Positions 43,503 to 53,168 of a stretch of 64,000 bases of DNA are shown here, in pieces. The stretch is from JARRQJ01 sp963761035 (lineage in GTDB: Bacteria > Pseudomonadota > Gammaproteobacteria > DRLM01), in contig CAVXFH010000002.1 of the NCBI GenBank assembly GCA_963761035.1, forward strand, positions 806,001-870,000. The letters run 5' to 3'. Below the pieces are notes generated by a model, which was given only the letters and a program-made list of their open reading frames with translations, was not told where the DNA came from and did no database searches. How positions within the stretch are numbered: the first letter of the stretch is position 1; every line of letters begins with the position of its first letter. The position numbers and the translations under genes were made by a program.

Positions 43503-46214
43503 TCACTCAAGACGGCCATGACATTGCTTGTATTTTTTGCCGGAACCACACGGACAGGGTTCATTACGGCCGACCTTGCGGCCATCACGCACATAGGGGG
43601 TATGAGTCACTTGTTCGTCCACCGCTACAGCATCGCCGCCGCCCGCAGCCGCTATGGCCGCGGCTTCGGCATGTTCATAGCGCATGGTCACTTGAGTGCG
43701 CCGTTGCTCTTCCACCGCCTGCACGTCTTCCTCGGCGCGCACCCTCACCTTGGTCAGGATGCTTATCACCTCGGTCTTGATCCGATTTAACAACTGCGAG
43801 AACAATTCGAAGGCCTCGCGCTTATATTCTTGAATAGGATTTTTCTGGGCATAGCCACGCAGGTGAATACCTTGACGCAGATAATCCATGGCGGCAAGAT
43901 GTTCTTTCCACATGGAGTCCAACACCTGCAACATCACCGCCTTTTCGAAATGACGCATCACCTCAGCACCCGCCTGAGCCTCTTTTTCCTCATACGCCTT
44001 TTCCACCGCCTCGAGGATACGTTGGCGCAGGGTCTCCTCGTGGAGATCGTGATCTTCTTCCAACCAAGTGGCGACGGGCAGTTTCAATCCCAACTGCTCC
44101 AAGGCCTCCTCCAATCCGGGAATATCCCATTGTTCATCGAGGCTCTGTGGCGCAATACAGGTATTAATGACGCCGTTGACTACGTCGACGCGAATAGCCT
44201 TAATGGTGTCGGTAATATCATCCGTCGCCATGATTTCATTACGCTGTTCGTAAATCACCTTGCGCTGATCATTGGCGACATCATCGTAATCCAGTAACTG
44301 CTTCCGGATGTCGAAGTTGTGCCCTTCCACCTTGCGTTGGGCATTTTCGATGGCGCGAGTCACCCACGGATGCTCAATAGCCTCACCCTCCTGCATGCCC
44401 AGTTTCTGCATCAGACCCTTTACCCGCTCGGGGGCAAAGATACGCATCAGATTGTCTTCCAATGACAGGTAAAACCGCGACGAACCTGGATCACCTTGGC
44501 GACCGGAACGACCGCGTAACTGATTGTCGATACGCCGCGATTCATGGCGCTCGGTCCCGATGACATGCAAACCGCCGGCGGCTAGCACTTGCTCGTGACG
44601 TTGTTGCCATTCTTGCTTGGTGCGCTGCACGGCAGCAGACTGCTCGCCCAAGGCGGCAACCTCCGCCTCCAGACTGCCGCCTAGCACAATGTCGGTCCCC
44701 CGGCCCGCCATATTAGTGGCGATGGTCACCCCCCCGGGCCGTCCCGCATCGATAATGATCTGGGCCTCGCGCTCATGTTGCTTAGCGTTTAATACCTGAT
44801 GTTTGATGCGCTCTTTATCGAGTAGCTGCGCAAGGTACTCCGAGGTCTCGATGGAAGTGGTACCTACCAACACCGGCTGCCCGCGCTGATGGCATTCCTT
44901 GATGTCCTGGATGATGGCCGCAAATTTCTCCTTGGCGGTAAGGTACACCAGGTCACCATTATCCTGGCGCACCATGGGTCGATGAGTGGGAATCACCACT
45001 ACCTCCAGGCCATAGATCTGCTGGAACTCGTAAGCTTCGGTATCGGCGGTGCCGGTCATGCCGGACAGCTTGCCATAGAGGCGGAAGTAATTCTGGAAGG
45101 TAATGGATGCCAAGGTCTGGTTTTCGTTCTGGATCGGCACACCTTCCTTGGCTTCCACTGCCTGGTGAAGACCTTCCGACCAGCGGCGGCCGGGCAGAGT
45201 ACGGCCGGTGAATTCGTCGACGATGATCACCTGCCCGTCGCGCACGATGTATTCCACGTCGCGGTGATAGAGGGCATGGGCGCGCAGCCCAGCATTGAGG
45301 TGGTGCATGAGGCTGATGTTGGCGGCATCGTAGAGGCTGGCCCCTTCCGCTAACAACCCCATATGCTCCAGCAACTCCTCGACATGCTGATGCCCCTCCT
45401 CGGTGAGATACACTTGGCGGGCCTTTTCATCCACGCTAAAATCGCCGGACTGCCCCTCTTCTTCCTGCTTGCTCAACTTGGGAATAAGGGCGTTGATCTT
45501 GACATAGACATCGGAGTTGTCATCCGTGGGTCCGGAGATAATCAGCGGCGTGCGCGCCTCATCGATCAGAATGGAATCCACTTCGTCGACCACGGCATAA
45601 TGGGTACCGCGCTGCACCCTGTCGGCGACACTGAAGGCCATGTTGTCACGCAGGTAATCGAAGCCGTATTCGTTGTTGGTGCCGTAGGTGATGTCGGCGG
45701 CATAGGCGGCGCGCTTTTCCTCGTTACTCTGTCCACCCGACAAAATAACGCCGGTGGACAAACCGAGCGATTCATAGAGCGGACCCATCCAGCGAGCATC
45801 ACGTCGCGCCAGATAATCGTTGACGGTCACCACATGTACGCCCTTCCCCGGCAGGGCATTGAGGTATACCGCCAGAGTGGCAACCAGAGTCTTACCCTCA
45901 CCGGTACGCATCTCGGCGATCTTGCCTTGGTGCAGCACCATGCCGCCGATGAGCTGGACGTCGAAGTGACGCATACCCAATACCCGCTTGCTGGCCTCGC
46001 GCACCACCGCAAAGGCCTCGGGCAACAAACTTTCAAGCGCGGCGCCATTCACCAGTCGCTGCCGCAACGTGGGGGTCATGGCGCGCAATTCCGTGTTGCT
46101 AAGTTTGGCGATCCCTTCTTCCAGGCTGTTGATGGTCTGAACCGTATCGTACATACGCTTCACCAAGCGTTCATTACGGCTGCCAAAAACCCTGCTCAAC
46201 AGTTTCGATATCAT
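43503..46214 (-). CDS. secA: Preprotein translocase ATPase SecA
   Basis: Motor that pushes unfolded proteins through SecYEG. The 903 residues (E. coli 901) begin LLSRVFGSRNERLVKRM. Walker A MRTGEGKTLVATL (about 102-114), DEVDSILIDEARTPLIISG, TNMAGRGTDIVLGG, the DYLRQGIHLRGYAQ block and the C-terminal zinc motif CPCGSGKKYKQCHG are intact, so it can bind SecB and phospholipid. It lies 56 bases after the M23 peptidase gene and is followed by argJ. Confidence 0.98.
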   Translation of the reverse strand: MISKLLSRVFGSRNERLVKRMYDTVQTINSLEEGIAKLSNTELRAMTPTLRQRLVNGAALESLLPEAFAVVREASKRVLGMRHFDVQLIGGMVLHQGKIAEMRTGEGKTLVATLAVYLNALPGKGVHVVTVNDYLARRDARWMGPLYESLGLSTGVILSGGQSNEEKRAAYAADITYGTNNEYGFDYLRDNMAFSVADRVQRGTHYAVVDEVDSILIDEARTPLIISGPTDDNSDVYVKINALIPKLSKQEEEGQSGDFSVDEKARQVYLTEEGHQHVEELLEHMGLLAEGASLYDAANISLMHHLNAGLRAHALYHRDVEYIVRDGQVIIVDEFTGRTLPGRRWSEGLHQAVEAKEGVPIQNENQTLASITFQNYFRLYGKLSGMTGTADTEAYEFQQIYGLEVVVIPTHRPMVRQDNGDLVYLTAKEKFAAIIQDIKECHQRGQPVLVGTTSIETSEYLAQLLDKERIKHQVLNAKQHEREAQIIIDAGRPGGVTIATNMAGRGTDIVLGGSLEAEVAALGEQSAAVQRTKQEWQQRHEQVLAAGGLHVIGTERHESRRIDNQLRGRSGRQGDPGSSRFYLSLEDNLMRIFAPERVKGLMQKLGMQEGEAIEHPWVTRAIENAQRKVEGHNFDIRKQLLDYDDVANDQRKVIYEQRNEIMATDDITDTIKAIRVDVVNGVINTCIAPQSLDEQWDIPGLEEALEQLGLKLPVATWLEEDHDLHEETLRQRILEAVEKAYEEKEAQAGAEVMRHFEKAVMLQVLDSMWKEHLAAMDYLRQGIHLRGYAQKNPIQEYKREAFELFSQLLNRIKTEVISILTKVRVRAEEDVQAVEEQRRTQVTMRYEHAEAAAIAAAGGGDAVAVDEQVTHTPYVRDGRKVGRNEPCPCGSGKKYKQCHGRLE

Positions 46215-46270
46215 GGAAAATAAATTAATTCTGGCGGGGCAAAAATCAAGCGGTTATTCTAACACCAAGA

Positions 46271-47197
46271 TTAATTGGCGGCGTTAAGATATTTAAGCGG
46301 ATTCACCACCCTGCCGCCGCGCCACACTTCAAAGTGAACGTGAGGACCCGTGGAACGACCCGTCGACCCCATCAAGGCCACCATCTGTCCCTTGCTGACC
46401 GTCTCACCCACCTGCACCTTAATCACCGAATTATGGCCATAACGGGTCAGAATGCCGTTGCCGTGATTGATTTCCACCAAGTTGCCGTACCCGAAACGCT
46501 TGCCGGCATAGGTCACAACGCCGGCGGCCACCGCTACGACGGGTTCACCCAGTTTCCCAGCGAAGTCGACTCCGTCATGAAACGCCCGCAGCCCAGTGAA
46601 GGGGTCGGTACGATAGCCAAAATACGAGGACACCCAACCGTCATTTACCGGTCGTCCTGCGGGGAACACCTCGTCCAGAAGATTGCGGTTCATGAACACC
46701 GTTTCAAGAACATTCAGCTGCTGTTGACGGTCTTCTAGCTGCTGATCCAGGCTATCCACTGAATTTACCAGGGTGGGCAAGGGCAAGTCCTGCTCCTCGA
46801 AAGCTTCAGGCTCTTCTGGGCCGCCTTGCGGCGGCTGCGAACTGAAATCGAATTCGCCCTTTTCCAATCCAGCCATGTCCACCAAGCGCTTGCCCAAGGC
46901 ATTGAGACGTAACACTTGGGCCTGAAGGGCGCCAAGACGAGCTGTTAAGGCGTTGACGGTTTCCCGCACATCTCGCGGCTCAGTATCAACGGAGGCAGGT
47001 TGAGCGGCCTCCGAATCGGCCGCAACTACCGTTTCATCATTGCGGGCATATTGACTGCCCCAGTAAAAACCCAGATAAGACGCCACAGCCAAAGGCACTA
47101 CTAGCACGGCGACTAATAAAGCAATGGCCTGCAACCGGCTCAGGTGGATCTTTACCGGACGTTGCATCCTCTTAGCGAGTAAAATGATGTTCATCAT
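46271..47197 (-). CDS. Membrane-anchored M23 (LytM-type) peptidase
   Basis: A 308-residue protein with one N-terminal helix (about 21-45), a periplasmic coiled coil (about 75-105 and 145-170) and a C-terminal LytM domain. The zinc ligands are in FHDGVDFAGK (HxxxD) and GPHVHFEVW (HxH), and the third His is in YGHNSVIKVQVGE, so the site looks complete. It is therefore a plausible peptidoglycan endopeptidase rather than a dead EnvC/NlpD-like activator. Located directly upstream of secA, as in many Gammaproteobacteria; AAGGGTAAAGG precedes the ATG. Confidence 0.9.
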   Translation of the reverse strand: MMNIILLAKRMQRPVKIHLSRLQAIALLVAVLVVPLAVASYLGFYWGSQYARNDETVVAADSEAAQPASVDTEPRDVRETVNALTARLGALQAQVLRLNALGKRLVDMAGLEKGEFDFSSQPPQGGPEEPEAFEEQDLPLPTLVNSVDSLDQQLEDRQQQLNVLETVFMNRNLLDEVFPAGRPVNDGWVSSYFGYRTDPFTGLRAFHDGVDFAGKLGEPVVAVAAGVVTYAGKRFGYGNLVEINHGNGILTRYGHNSVIKVQVGETVSKGQMVALMGSTGRSTGPHVHFEVWRGGRVVNPLKYLNAAN

Positions 47198-47240
47198 CCT
47201 TTACCCTTGGACATTAAGTCCCTTACTATCCAGTCCAACC

Positions 47241-47690
47241 ATGGCAAGTGCTCCTTCCAAACCGTCACTAAACTGGCTGCAACACCATTCTGAACGTCTT
47301 GATCTATTGCTGGGTCGGGTGCGTCTTCTGCGCCAGATCAGTGACACTCTCCACAAGGCACTTCCCGAACCGCTGGCTCAACACTGCATTGCTGCCAATA
47401 TCGACGACGACACTTTGGTTGTCGGCTGCGACGCCTCCGTCTGGGCGGCCAAGCTGCGCTACCATATTCCTCAACTCCTCGAACGACTTAAGAGTCAAGC
47501 GGACCATCCGGCTCTCTGCCGCATCCGGATCCGGGTACAGCCGCTCATAATGGAACATTCCCGTACCACGAACCGCCGGTTCCACCTGTCCGAACACAGC
47601 GCCGCCGTGATTACCAGCTTAGCTGACAATACTGCCAACCTCGAACTTAAAGCAGCTCTCCAGCGCCTCAGCAAGCGTGTAACTACCTAA
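47241..47690 (+). CDS. dciA: DUF721 protein, DciA family helicase loader
   Basis: A 149-residue protein with the DUF721 fold: an N-terminal helix (LLGRVRLLRQISDTL) followed by LAQHCIAANIDDDTLVVGCDASVWAAKLRYH, a KH-like core. DciA loads or activates the replicative helicase DnaB in bacteria that lack DnaC. I start at the ATG at 47241; the frame opens earlier but overlaps the divergent peptidase gene. The conserved setting between lpxC and secA supports the call. Confidence 0.85.
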   Translation: MASAPSKPSLNWLQHHSERLDLLLGRVRLLRQISDTLHKALPEPLAQHCIAANIDDDTLVVGCDASVWAAKLRYHIPQLLERLKSQADHPALCRIRIRVQPLIMEHSRTTNRRFHLSEHSAAVITSLADNTANLELKAALQRLSKRVTT

Positions 47691-47840
47691 TAAACATTAA
47701 CAAACCGACTTAGGTTTACCGTGCTTCTTACTTGTCGACGCCACTGCAGAATACTTTACAGAGGAGAATCATTTTGCGGACTTAGTCTCAATTTCGTCCG
47801 AGCGAGGCATCCCGCCACAGCCCACTCTGCCACACCTGGA

Positions 47841-48749
47841 TCACGCCGGCATGGGCTGCATGAAGAGTATCGGGGCATGGGAAGCATCTTCGAAGGTCAC
47901 CAGCTCCCAAGCCGATTCATCCGCCATCAAGACCCGCAGCAAGCGATTATTGAGAGCGTGGCCCGATTTAAAGCCGCTGAAAGCGCCTATCAAACTCCGG
48001 CCCAGCAAATATAGATCGCCGATGGCATCCAAGACCTTGTGTTTAACGAACTCATCGTCATAGCGCAGGCCATCCTCGTTCAAAACGCGATAATCGTCCA
48101 CCACCACTGCATTATCGAGGCTGGCACCGAGGGCCAAACGCTTCTCCCGCATCAGTTCGACATCACGCATAAAACCAAAGGTACGCGCCCGGCTCACTTC
48201 CTTCACGAAAGAAGTAGTCGAGAAATCCACTACCGCCTCCTGGCAACGATTTTTAAAAACGGGATGATCAAACTCGATGGCAAAAGAGACCTTGAATCCT
48301 TCGAAGGGATCGAAGCGAGCCCACTTGTCACCGTCCTCCACTTTCACCGGCTTCTTGATGCGGATAAAGCGCTTGGGGGCGTTCTGATCTACTAAACCGG
48401 CGGACTGCACTAGAAATACGAAGGGACCGGCGCTGCCGTCCATGATGGGCACTTCCGGAGCACTGACATCCACGTAGGCATTGTCTATCCCTAGACCGGC
48501 CAGCGCTGACAGCAGATGCTCGACGGTGGCGACACGCGCCCCGTCACCCATCAAAGAAGTGGATAGGGTCGTATCGCCGACGTTTTCCGCCCGCGCCGGG
48601 ATCTCAACGGGAGGATCTAGATCCACACGCCGAAACACGATGCCGGTATCCACGGCGGCGGGGCGCAAAGTGAGGTAGACCTTTTCTCCCGTATGAAGAC
48701 CGATACCGGTCGCCCGGATTACATTTTTTAATGTTCTCTGCTTGATCAT
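47841..48749 (-). CDS. lpxC: UDP-3-O-acyl-N-acetylglucosamine deacetylase
   Basis: Committed step of lipid A synthesis; zinc enzyme in the cytosol. The 302-residue protein begins MIKQRTLKNVIRATGIGLHT. Zinc ligands are His in TVEHLLSALAGLGI and His/Asp in FVKHKVLDAIGDLYLLG, and the terminal catalytic His in SGHALNN. Located after ftsZ as in most Gammaproteobacteria. Its own promoter candidate lies in the gap upstream. Confidence 0.97.
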   Translation of the reverse strand: MIKQRTLKNVIRATGIGLHTGEKVYLTLRPAAVDTGIVFRRVDLDPPVEIPARAENVGDTTLSTSLMGDGARVATVEHLLSALAGLGIDNAYVDVSAPEVPIMDGSAGPFVFLVQSAGLVDQNAPKRFIRIKKPVKVEDGDKWARFDPFEGFKVSFAIEFDHPVFKNRCQEAVVDFSTTSFVKEVSRARTFGFMRDVELMREKRLALGASLDNAVVVDDYRVLNEDGLRYDDEFVKHKVLDAIGDLYLLGRSLIGAFSGFKSGHALNNRLLRVLMADESAWELVTFEDASHAPILFMQPMPA

Positions 48750-48805
48750 GCGTTCCTGATGCCTTCAATTCCCAATCGCGGCCAGTGCATGGCACGCCGC
48801 ATGGT

Positions 48806-48833
48806 AGCATAGCTACTAAATCGTGCCTAGCAA
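48806..48833 (-). promoter_or_regulatory. Sigma-70 promoter candidate for lpxC
   Basis: On the minus strand TTGCTA (48828-48833), a 16-base spacer and TATGCT (48806-48811). It sits between ftsZ and lpxC, so lpxC can be transcribed apart from the dcw read-through. Confidence 0.5.
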
Positions 48834-48880
48834 ATCCTGCCAGTCCTTCAGGCACGAATACCCAATTGACAGTCCGGTTC

Positions 48881-50038
48881 TCAATCCGCCTGACGCCGTA
48901 AAAATGCCGGGATATCCAGATAGTCCAATCCTGCATCCTGTACAGACGCGCCGCCGCGTCCACCGACCGCCGCCACGACATTCTGCTGACGAATCACCGC
49001 GGGCCGCTCTAACTGGCGGTAATCCACTTCACCGGTGTTTTTGTAAGCCAATTTTACCGGCTGCTCCGATGTTTCCACATCGATACGTCCCAATCCCGTC
49101 GCAACCACCGTTACTCTGATCTCATCGCTCATCTCGGGATCAATTACAGTGCCGACCACGACCGTAGCATTTTCCGAGGCGAATTCCTTGACGGTGTTCC
49201 CAACTTCCTCAAATTCTCCAATGGCCAGGTCCAATCCCGCCGTTACGTTGACCAGAATGCCCCGGGCGCCGGCTAAGTTAATGTCTTCCAATAAAGGACT
49301 GTTCACCGCCGCCTCGGCCGCTTTGCGGGCGCGGTCCTCGCCCGTGGCCCGACCGGAGCCCATCATGGCCATACCCATCTCACTCATCACCGTGCGCACA
49401 TCGGCGAAGTCCACGTTGATCAATCCGGGTCGGGTGATAAGTTCGGCTATCCCCTGTACCGCTCCCTGCAAGACATTATTGGCGGAGCGGAATGCGTCCA
49501 ACAGCGATACGCTCTTACCCAATACCGACAACAGCTTCTCGTTTGGGATAGTAATCAAGGAATCCACGTATTGGGACAGCTCCTTGATGCCCTGATCGGC
49601 CACCGCAATCCGTTTCTTACCCTCGAAGGGGAAGGGCTTGGTCACTACAGCAACGGTCAAAATACCCAATTCTTTAGCTGCCTGAGCAACAATGGGCGCC
49701 CCGCCGGTACCTGTCCCGCCGCCCATCCCCGCCGTGATGAACAACATATCGGCGCCTTCGATTACCTCGATGATACGGTCACGATCCTCCATCGCCGCCT
49801 GACGACCCACATCGGGATTGGCTCCCGCGCCCAGCCCTTTGGTGATGCTGGCGCCCAATTGTAGGATGGTGCGGGTCGAACAGTTACGCAGGGCCTGTGC
49901 GTCGGTGTTGGCGCACACAAACTCCACCCCTTCAATACTCCCTTTCACCATGTGTTCGACGGCGTTGCCACCGCCACCGCCCACACCGATAACCTTGATA
50001 ATCGCGTTTTGCGGACAGGTATCCATCAATTCAAACAT
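48881..50038 (-). CDS. ftsZ: Cell division protein FtsZ
   Basis: Tubulin-like GTPase that forms the division ring. The 385 residues include the N-terminal IKVIGVGGGGGNAVEHM, the tubulin signature GGGTGTGGAPIVA (about 107-119), the synergy loop NVDFADVRTVMSE and the C-terminal tail LDYLDIPAFLRRQAD that binds FtsA and ZipA. GGAGGTGAAGC precedes the ATG. Ninety bases separate it from ftsA. Confidence 0.98.
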   Translation of the reverse strand: MFELMDTCPQNAIIKVIGVGGGGGNAVEHMVKGSIEGVEFVCANTDAQALRNCSTRTILQLGASITKGLGAGANPDVGRQAAMEDRDRIIEVIEGADMLFITAGMGGGTGTGGAPIVAQAAKELGILTVAVVTKPFPFEGKKRIAVADQGIKELSQYVDSLITIPNEKLLSVLGKSVSLLDAFRSANNVLQGAVQGIAELITRPGLINVDFADVRTVMSEMGMAMMGSGRATGEDRARKAAEAAVNSPLLEDINLAGARGILVNVTAGLDLAIGEFEEVGNTVKEFASENATVVVGTVIDPEMSDEIRVTVVATGLGRIDVETSEQPVKLAYKNTGEVDYRQLERPAVIRQQNVVAAVGGRGGASVQDAGLDYLDIPAFLRRQAD

Positions 50039-50128
50039 GCTTCACCTCCATTTGGTTAATGACATTCTTCCAGCTATCAGCATTAGGCTTTCAATCTCTG
50101 AAGGCGTACAGCTAATCGCTAATCATTT

Positions 50129-51361
50129 CTAAAAATTACCCTTAAACCACCCTTTCATCTTTTCCCATATCGATATCCCATCGCCGCCAAGCATGATGCC
50201 TGCCTTGCGGCTGCGATATTTCTGTCCAAATAACAACAACCCTACCCCTGTGGCATAAATTGGATTGCGCACTACATCAACTAGACCTGTGACGTGCTGG
50301 GGCACACCCAACCGCACCGGCGCATGAAATATTTCCTCCGCCAACTCGATCACCCCTTCCATCTTGGAACTGCCGCCTGTCATGACGATCCCCGCGGCGA
50401 TCAGGTTTTCAAAACCGCTGCGGCGCAATTCAGCCTGAACCAGGTTGAGCAACTCTTCGTACCGTGGCTCCACTACCTCCGCCAAGGTTTGGCGCGCCAG
50501 ATGTCGCGGGGCCCGCTCGCCCACACTCGGCACCTCGATGGTTTCATCCGCCATCGCTAACTGGGTCAGAGCACAGGCATATTTGAGCTTGATCTCCTCG
50601 GCGTGCTGGGTCGGGGTACGCAAGGCCACTGCGATGTCATTGGTGACTTGATCCCCGGCGATGGGGATCACCGCGGTGTGACGGATGGAACCATCGGTGA
50701 ACACGGCGATATCCGTGGTACCGCCGCCGATGTCCACCAGACACACGCCCAAATCTCTTTCATCATCGGTGAGCACCGAGTAACTCGAGGCCAATTGCTC
50801 CAGAATAATGTCGTCTACCTCCAGACCGCAGCGCTTCACGCACTTGACGATGTTCTGCGCCGCGCTCACCGCCCCCGTCACCAGATGGACCTTGGCCTCC
50901 AAGCGCACGCCGGACATGCCCACCGGTTCCCGGATTCCTTCTTGGTTGTCGATCACGAATTCCTGAGGCAACACATGGATAATTTTTTGATCCGCCGGTA
51001 TCGCTACGGCGCGCGCGGCATCGATGACCCTGTCCACATCGCCTTGAGCCACTTCGTGATCGCGGATGGCGACGATGCCGTGAGAATTGAGGCTTCGTAT
51101 ATGGCTGCCGGCGATCCCGGCGTATACCGAATGGATCTGACAGCCCGCCATTAACTCCGCCTCTTCAACTGCGCGTTGTATGGACTGAACCGTGGATTCG
51201 ATATTGACCACCACCCCTTTCTTCAAGCCCCGCGAGGGGTGAGATCCCAATCCCACGATATTGAGGGCGCCGTCCAGTTTTACCTCGCCGACGATAGCCA
51301 CCACCTTCGAGGTGCCCACGTCCAAGCCGACGATTAAATCCTTTTCACCTTTTTTCGACAT
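50129..51361 (-). CDS. ftsA: Cell division protein FtsA
   Basis: Actin-like protein tethering FtsZ to the membrane. From the ATG at 51361 it has 410 residues starting MSKKGEKDLIVGLDVGTSKV; the frame is open for 12 codons upstream. Actin-fold motifs (GLDVGTSKV, LVDIGGGTTDIAVF, IVMTGGSSKMEG) and the C-terminal amphipathic helix (GISIWEKMKGWFKGNF) are visible. GGGGAGAGATC and AGAGAG precede the start. Confidence 0.97.
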   Translation of the reverse strand: MSKKGEKDLIVGLDVGTSKVVAIVGEVKLDGALNIVGLGSHPSRGLKKGVVVNIESTVQSIQRAVEEAELMAGCQIHSVYAGIAGSHIRSLNSHGIVAIRDHEVAQGDVDRVIDAARAVAIPADQKIIHVLPQEFVIDNQEGIREPVGMSGVRLEAKVHLVTGAVSAAQNIVKCVKRCGLEVDDIILEQLASSYSVLTDDERDLGVCLVDIGGGTTDIAVFTDGSIRHTAVIPIAGDQVTNDIAVALRTPTQHAEEIKLKYACALTQLAMADETIEVPSVGERAPRHLARQTLAEVVEPRYEELLNLVQAELRRSGFENLIAAGIVMTGGSSKMEGVIELAEEIFHAPVRLGVPQHVTGLVDVVRNPIYATGVGLLLFGQKYRSRKAGIMLGGDGISIWEKMKGWFKGNF

Positions 51362-51396
51362 CTCTCTGATCTCTCCCCTGCCTTGAAGCCGCAGCA

Positions 51397-52233
51397 CTAT
51401 CTTAGTTTCTCGGTGCGCTTCCAGCGCACGGCAAAACCATTGCTGTAACGCAAATCAACCCGCTCCACCTGCGCCGTCCGATCACGCAGGGCGCGATGAT
51501 AAAAACGGACGAATTTCAGCAATCGTCCGTAACCGTCGCCGCGCCCCAACACCAACTGCATGCCGTTGTCCAATTCCAAAGTCCAGGCACGGCGTTCATC
51601 CAAGTTCACGCGGGTGATGTGCAGTCTGAGCGGCGCCAACATCGTGCCCATATCTTCGAAGGCCGTGACTACGGTCTTTCCCGAACCTTCCGGCCCGTGC
51701 AGGCTGGGCAGGCCCGTCGGGTAGCCGGCGCGGGGCGGCTTAAAAACCTCTCCCGCGTCATTCACCAAAGCATCTTTATCCCAGGTCCCTACCGCCACCT
51801 GCTCCGTAATACTGATATGTAGTGCATCCGGCCACGTCCGCCGCACCTCCGCCCGCCGTACCCAAGGCAAGCCCTCCACTACCTGCTGTACGCGATGCAC
51901 ATTCACGGTAAGAAAATTACCATTCACATAAGGCGCCACCGCATCACGTACAATCTGAGCATCAATATGGGAGAAAGGACCTTGTACCTCTACGCGCTTG
52001 ATAGGCAATAAGTGCGGATCGGTGAGCGTCGTCCACAACCAGCCCAACACCCCAGCCAAGACCAAGCCCGAGGCCATGATCAAGGCGCCGCGCAGCCCGG
52101 AGGTCACGTTTTCCCAATGACGGGTCACCGGCACCACCGGCTTGCGGCGCAACGCGGCACGCGGCGCCTTCTTGCGTGCAGCACGCCGCCACAAAGGGCT
52201 AAGCAGCACCATGTCTCTCACTGTGACGCTCAT
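51397..52233 (-). CDS. ftsQ: Cell division protein FtsQ
   Basis: A bitopic divisome protein linking early and late division proteins. From the ATG at 52233 it has 278 residues: a basic cytoplasmic N-terminus (RRAARKKAPRAALRRKP), one helix (about 48-67), a POTRA domain (LPIKRVEVQGPFSHIDAQIV...LPWVRRAEVRRTWPDALHISITE) and the FtsQ beta domain. The start is two bases after the ddl stop. Confidence 0.94.
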   Translation of the reverse strand: MSVTVRDMVLLSPLWRRAARKKAPRAALRRKPVVPVTRHWENVTSGLRGALIMASGLVLAGVLGWLWTTLTDPHLLPIKRVEVQGPFSHIDAQIVRDAVAPYVNGNFLTVNVHRVQQVVEGLPWVRRAEVRRTWPDALHISITEQVAVGTWDKDALVNDAGEVFKPPRAGYPTGLPSLHGPEGSGKTVVTAFEDMGTMLAPLRLHITRVNLDERRAWTLELDNGMQLVLGRGDGYGRLLKFVRFYHRALRDRTAQVERVDLRYSNGFAVRWKRTEKLR

Positions 52234-52235
52234 GA

Positions 52236-53168
52236 CTAGAAACTCGTCTCCAATATCCGCCACGCCAATTCGTCGAAATCGATGCCCGTAGCGCGGGCAC
52301 CCATGGGCACCAGGCTGTGGCTGGTCATGCCCGGCACGGTGTTGATCTCCAGGAAATAGGGCATACCCTCAGGTGTAACAATGAGATCGACGCGCGCCCA
52401 GCCGCGGCAATCCGTCACGTCAAAGGCGCGCAAGATCAATTCATGCAGCGCCCGCTCCTGTGCCGTCGGCAACCCGGGACAGATGTAGCGCGTGTCGTCG
52501 CGGAAATATTTGGCTTCATAGTCGTAGAACTCGCAGGGCGTTTCGACGCGGATCGAGGGCAATACCTGGCGGTCGAGGATGGGAAACTGCACCTCCATGC
52601 CGGCGATGAATGCCTCAGCCAATACCAACTCGTCAAAGCGGCGCGCGGCTTCATAGGCGGTACGCAATTCCGCGACACTCTTCACCTTGGTCATGCCGAT
52701 GCTGGAACCCTCGCGCGCCGGTTTGACGAACAAGGGCAATCCCAGTTGCGCGACAATGGCTGAAGGATCGCTGTGTGCATCTAGCACAACGCAACGCGCG
52801 CCGGGGATGCCCGCCGCCTGCCACAACAGTTTGGTGCGCCATTTATCCATGGTGAGCGCCGAGGCCATGACGCCGCTGCCGGTATAGGGAATACCAAGCA
52901 TCTCCAGCACCGCCTGGATTGTGCCGTCTTCACCGCCGCGACCATGCAACACGATGAAGGCGCGCGCGAAACCGCCGCTAGCCAACCGCTGCACGACGGT
53001 CTTCCGGTCAGCGTCCACGGCGTGGGCGTCCACACCGCGCCGCACCAGGGCCTGATGTACCGCTTTGCCACTCATCAGCGATATCTCGCGCTCCGCCGAC
53101 CAACCGCCCATCAAGACCGCGACGCGACCGAAGTTCTTGGGGTCCTGTACGCGCAGCGCCGCCATCAT
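52236..53168 (-). CDS. ddl: D-alanine--D-alanine ligase
   Basis: Makes the D-Ala-D-Ala dipeptide of peptidoglycan precursors. From the ATG at 53168 (overlapping the murB stop by four bases) it has 310 residues. Visible: VAVLMGGWSAEREISLMSG, HGRGGEDGTIQAVLEMLGIP, the ATP-grasp loop FVKPAREGSSIGM and the terminal FLEINTVPGMTSHSLVP. The upstream open frame of 60 codons lies inside murB and is not family-like. It is the Ddl-B type of dcw clusters. Confidence 0.96.
   Translation of the reverse strand: MMAALRVQDPKNFGRVAVLMGGWSAEREISLMSGKAVHQALVRRGVDAHAVDADRKTVVQRLASGGFARAFIVLHGRGGEDGTIQAVLEMLGIPYTGSGVMASALTMDKWRTKLLWQAAGIPGARCVVLDAHSDPSAIVAQLGLPLFVKPAREGSSIGMTKVKSVAELRTAYEAARRFDELVLAEAFIAGMEVQFPILDRQVLPSIRVETPCEFYDYEAKYFRDDTRYICPGLPTAQERALHELILRAFDVTDCRGWARVDLIVTPEGMPYFLEINTVPGMTSHSLVPMGARATGIDFDELAWRILETSF

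Noticed and set aside
47721..48014. Plus-strand open frame between dciA and lpxC
   Set aside because: Most of it is antisense to the well conserved lpxC C-terminus.
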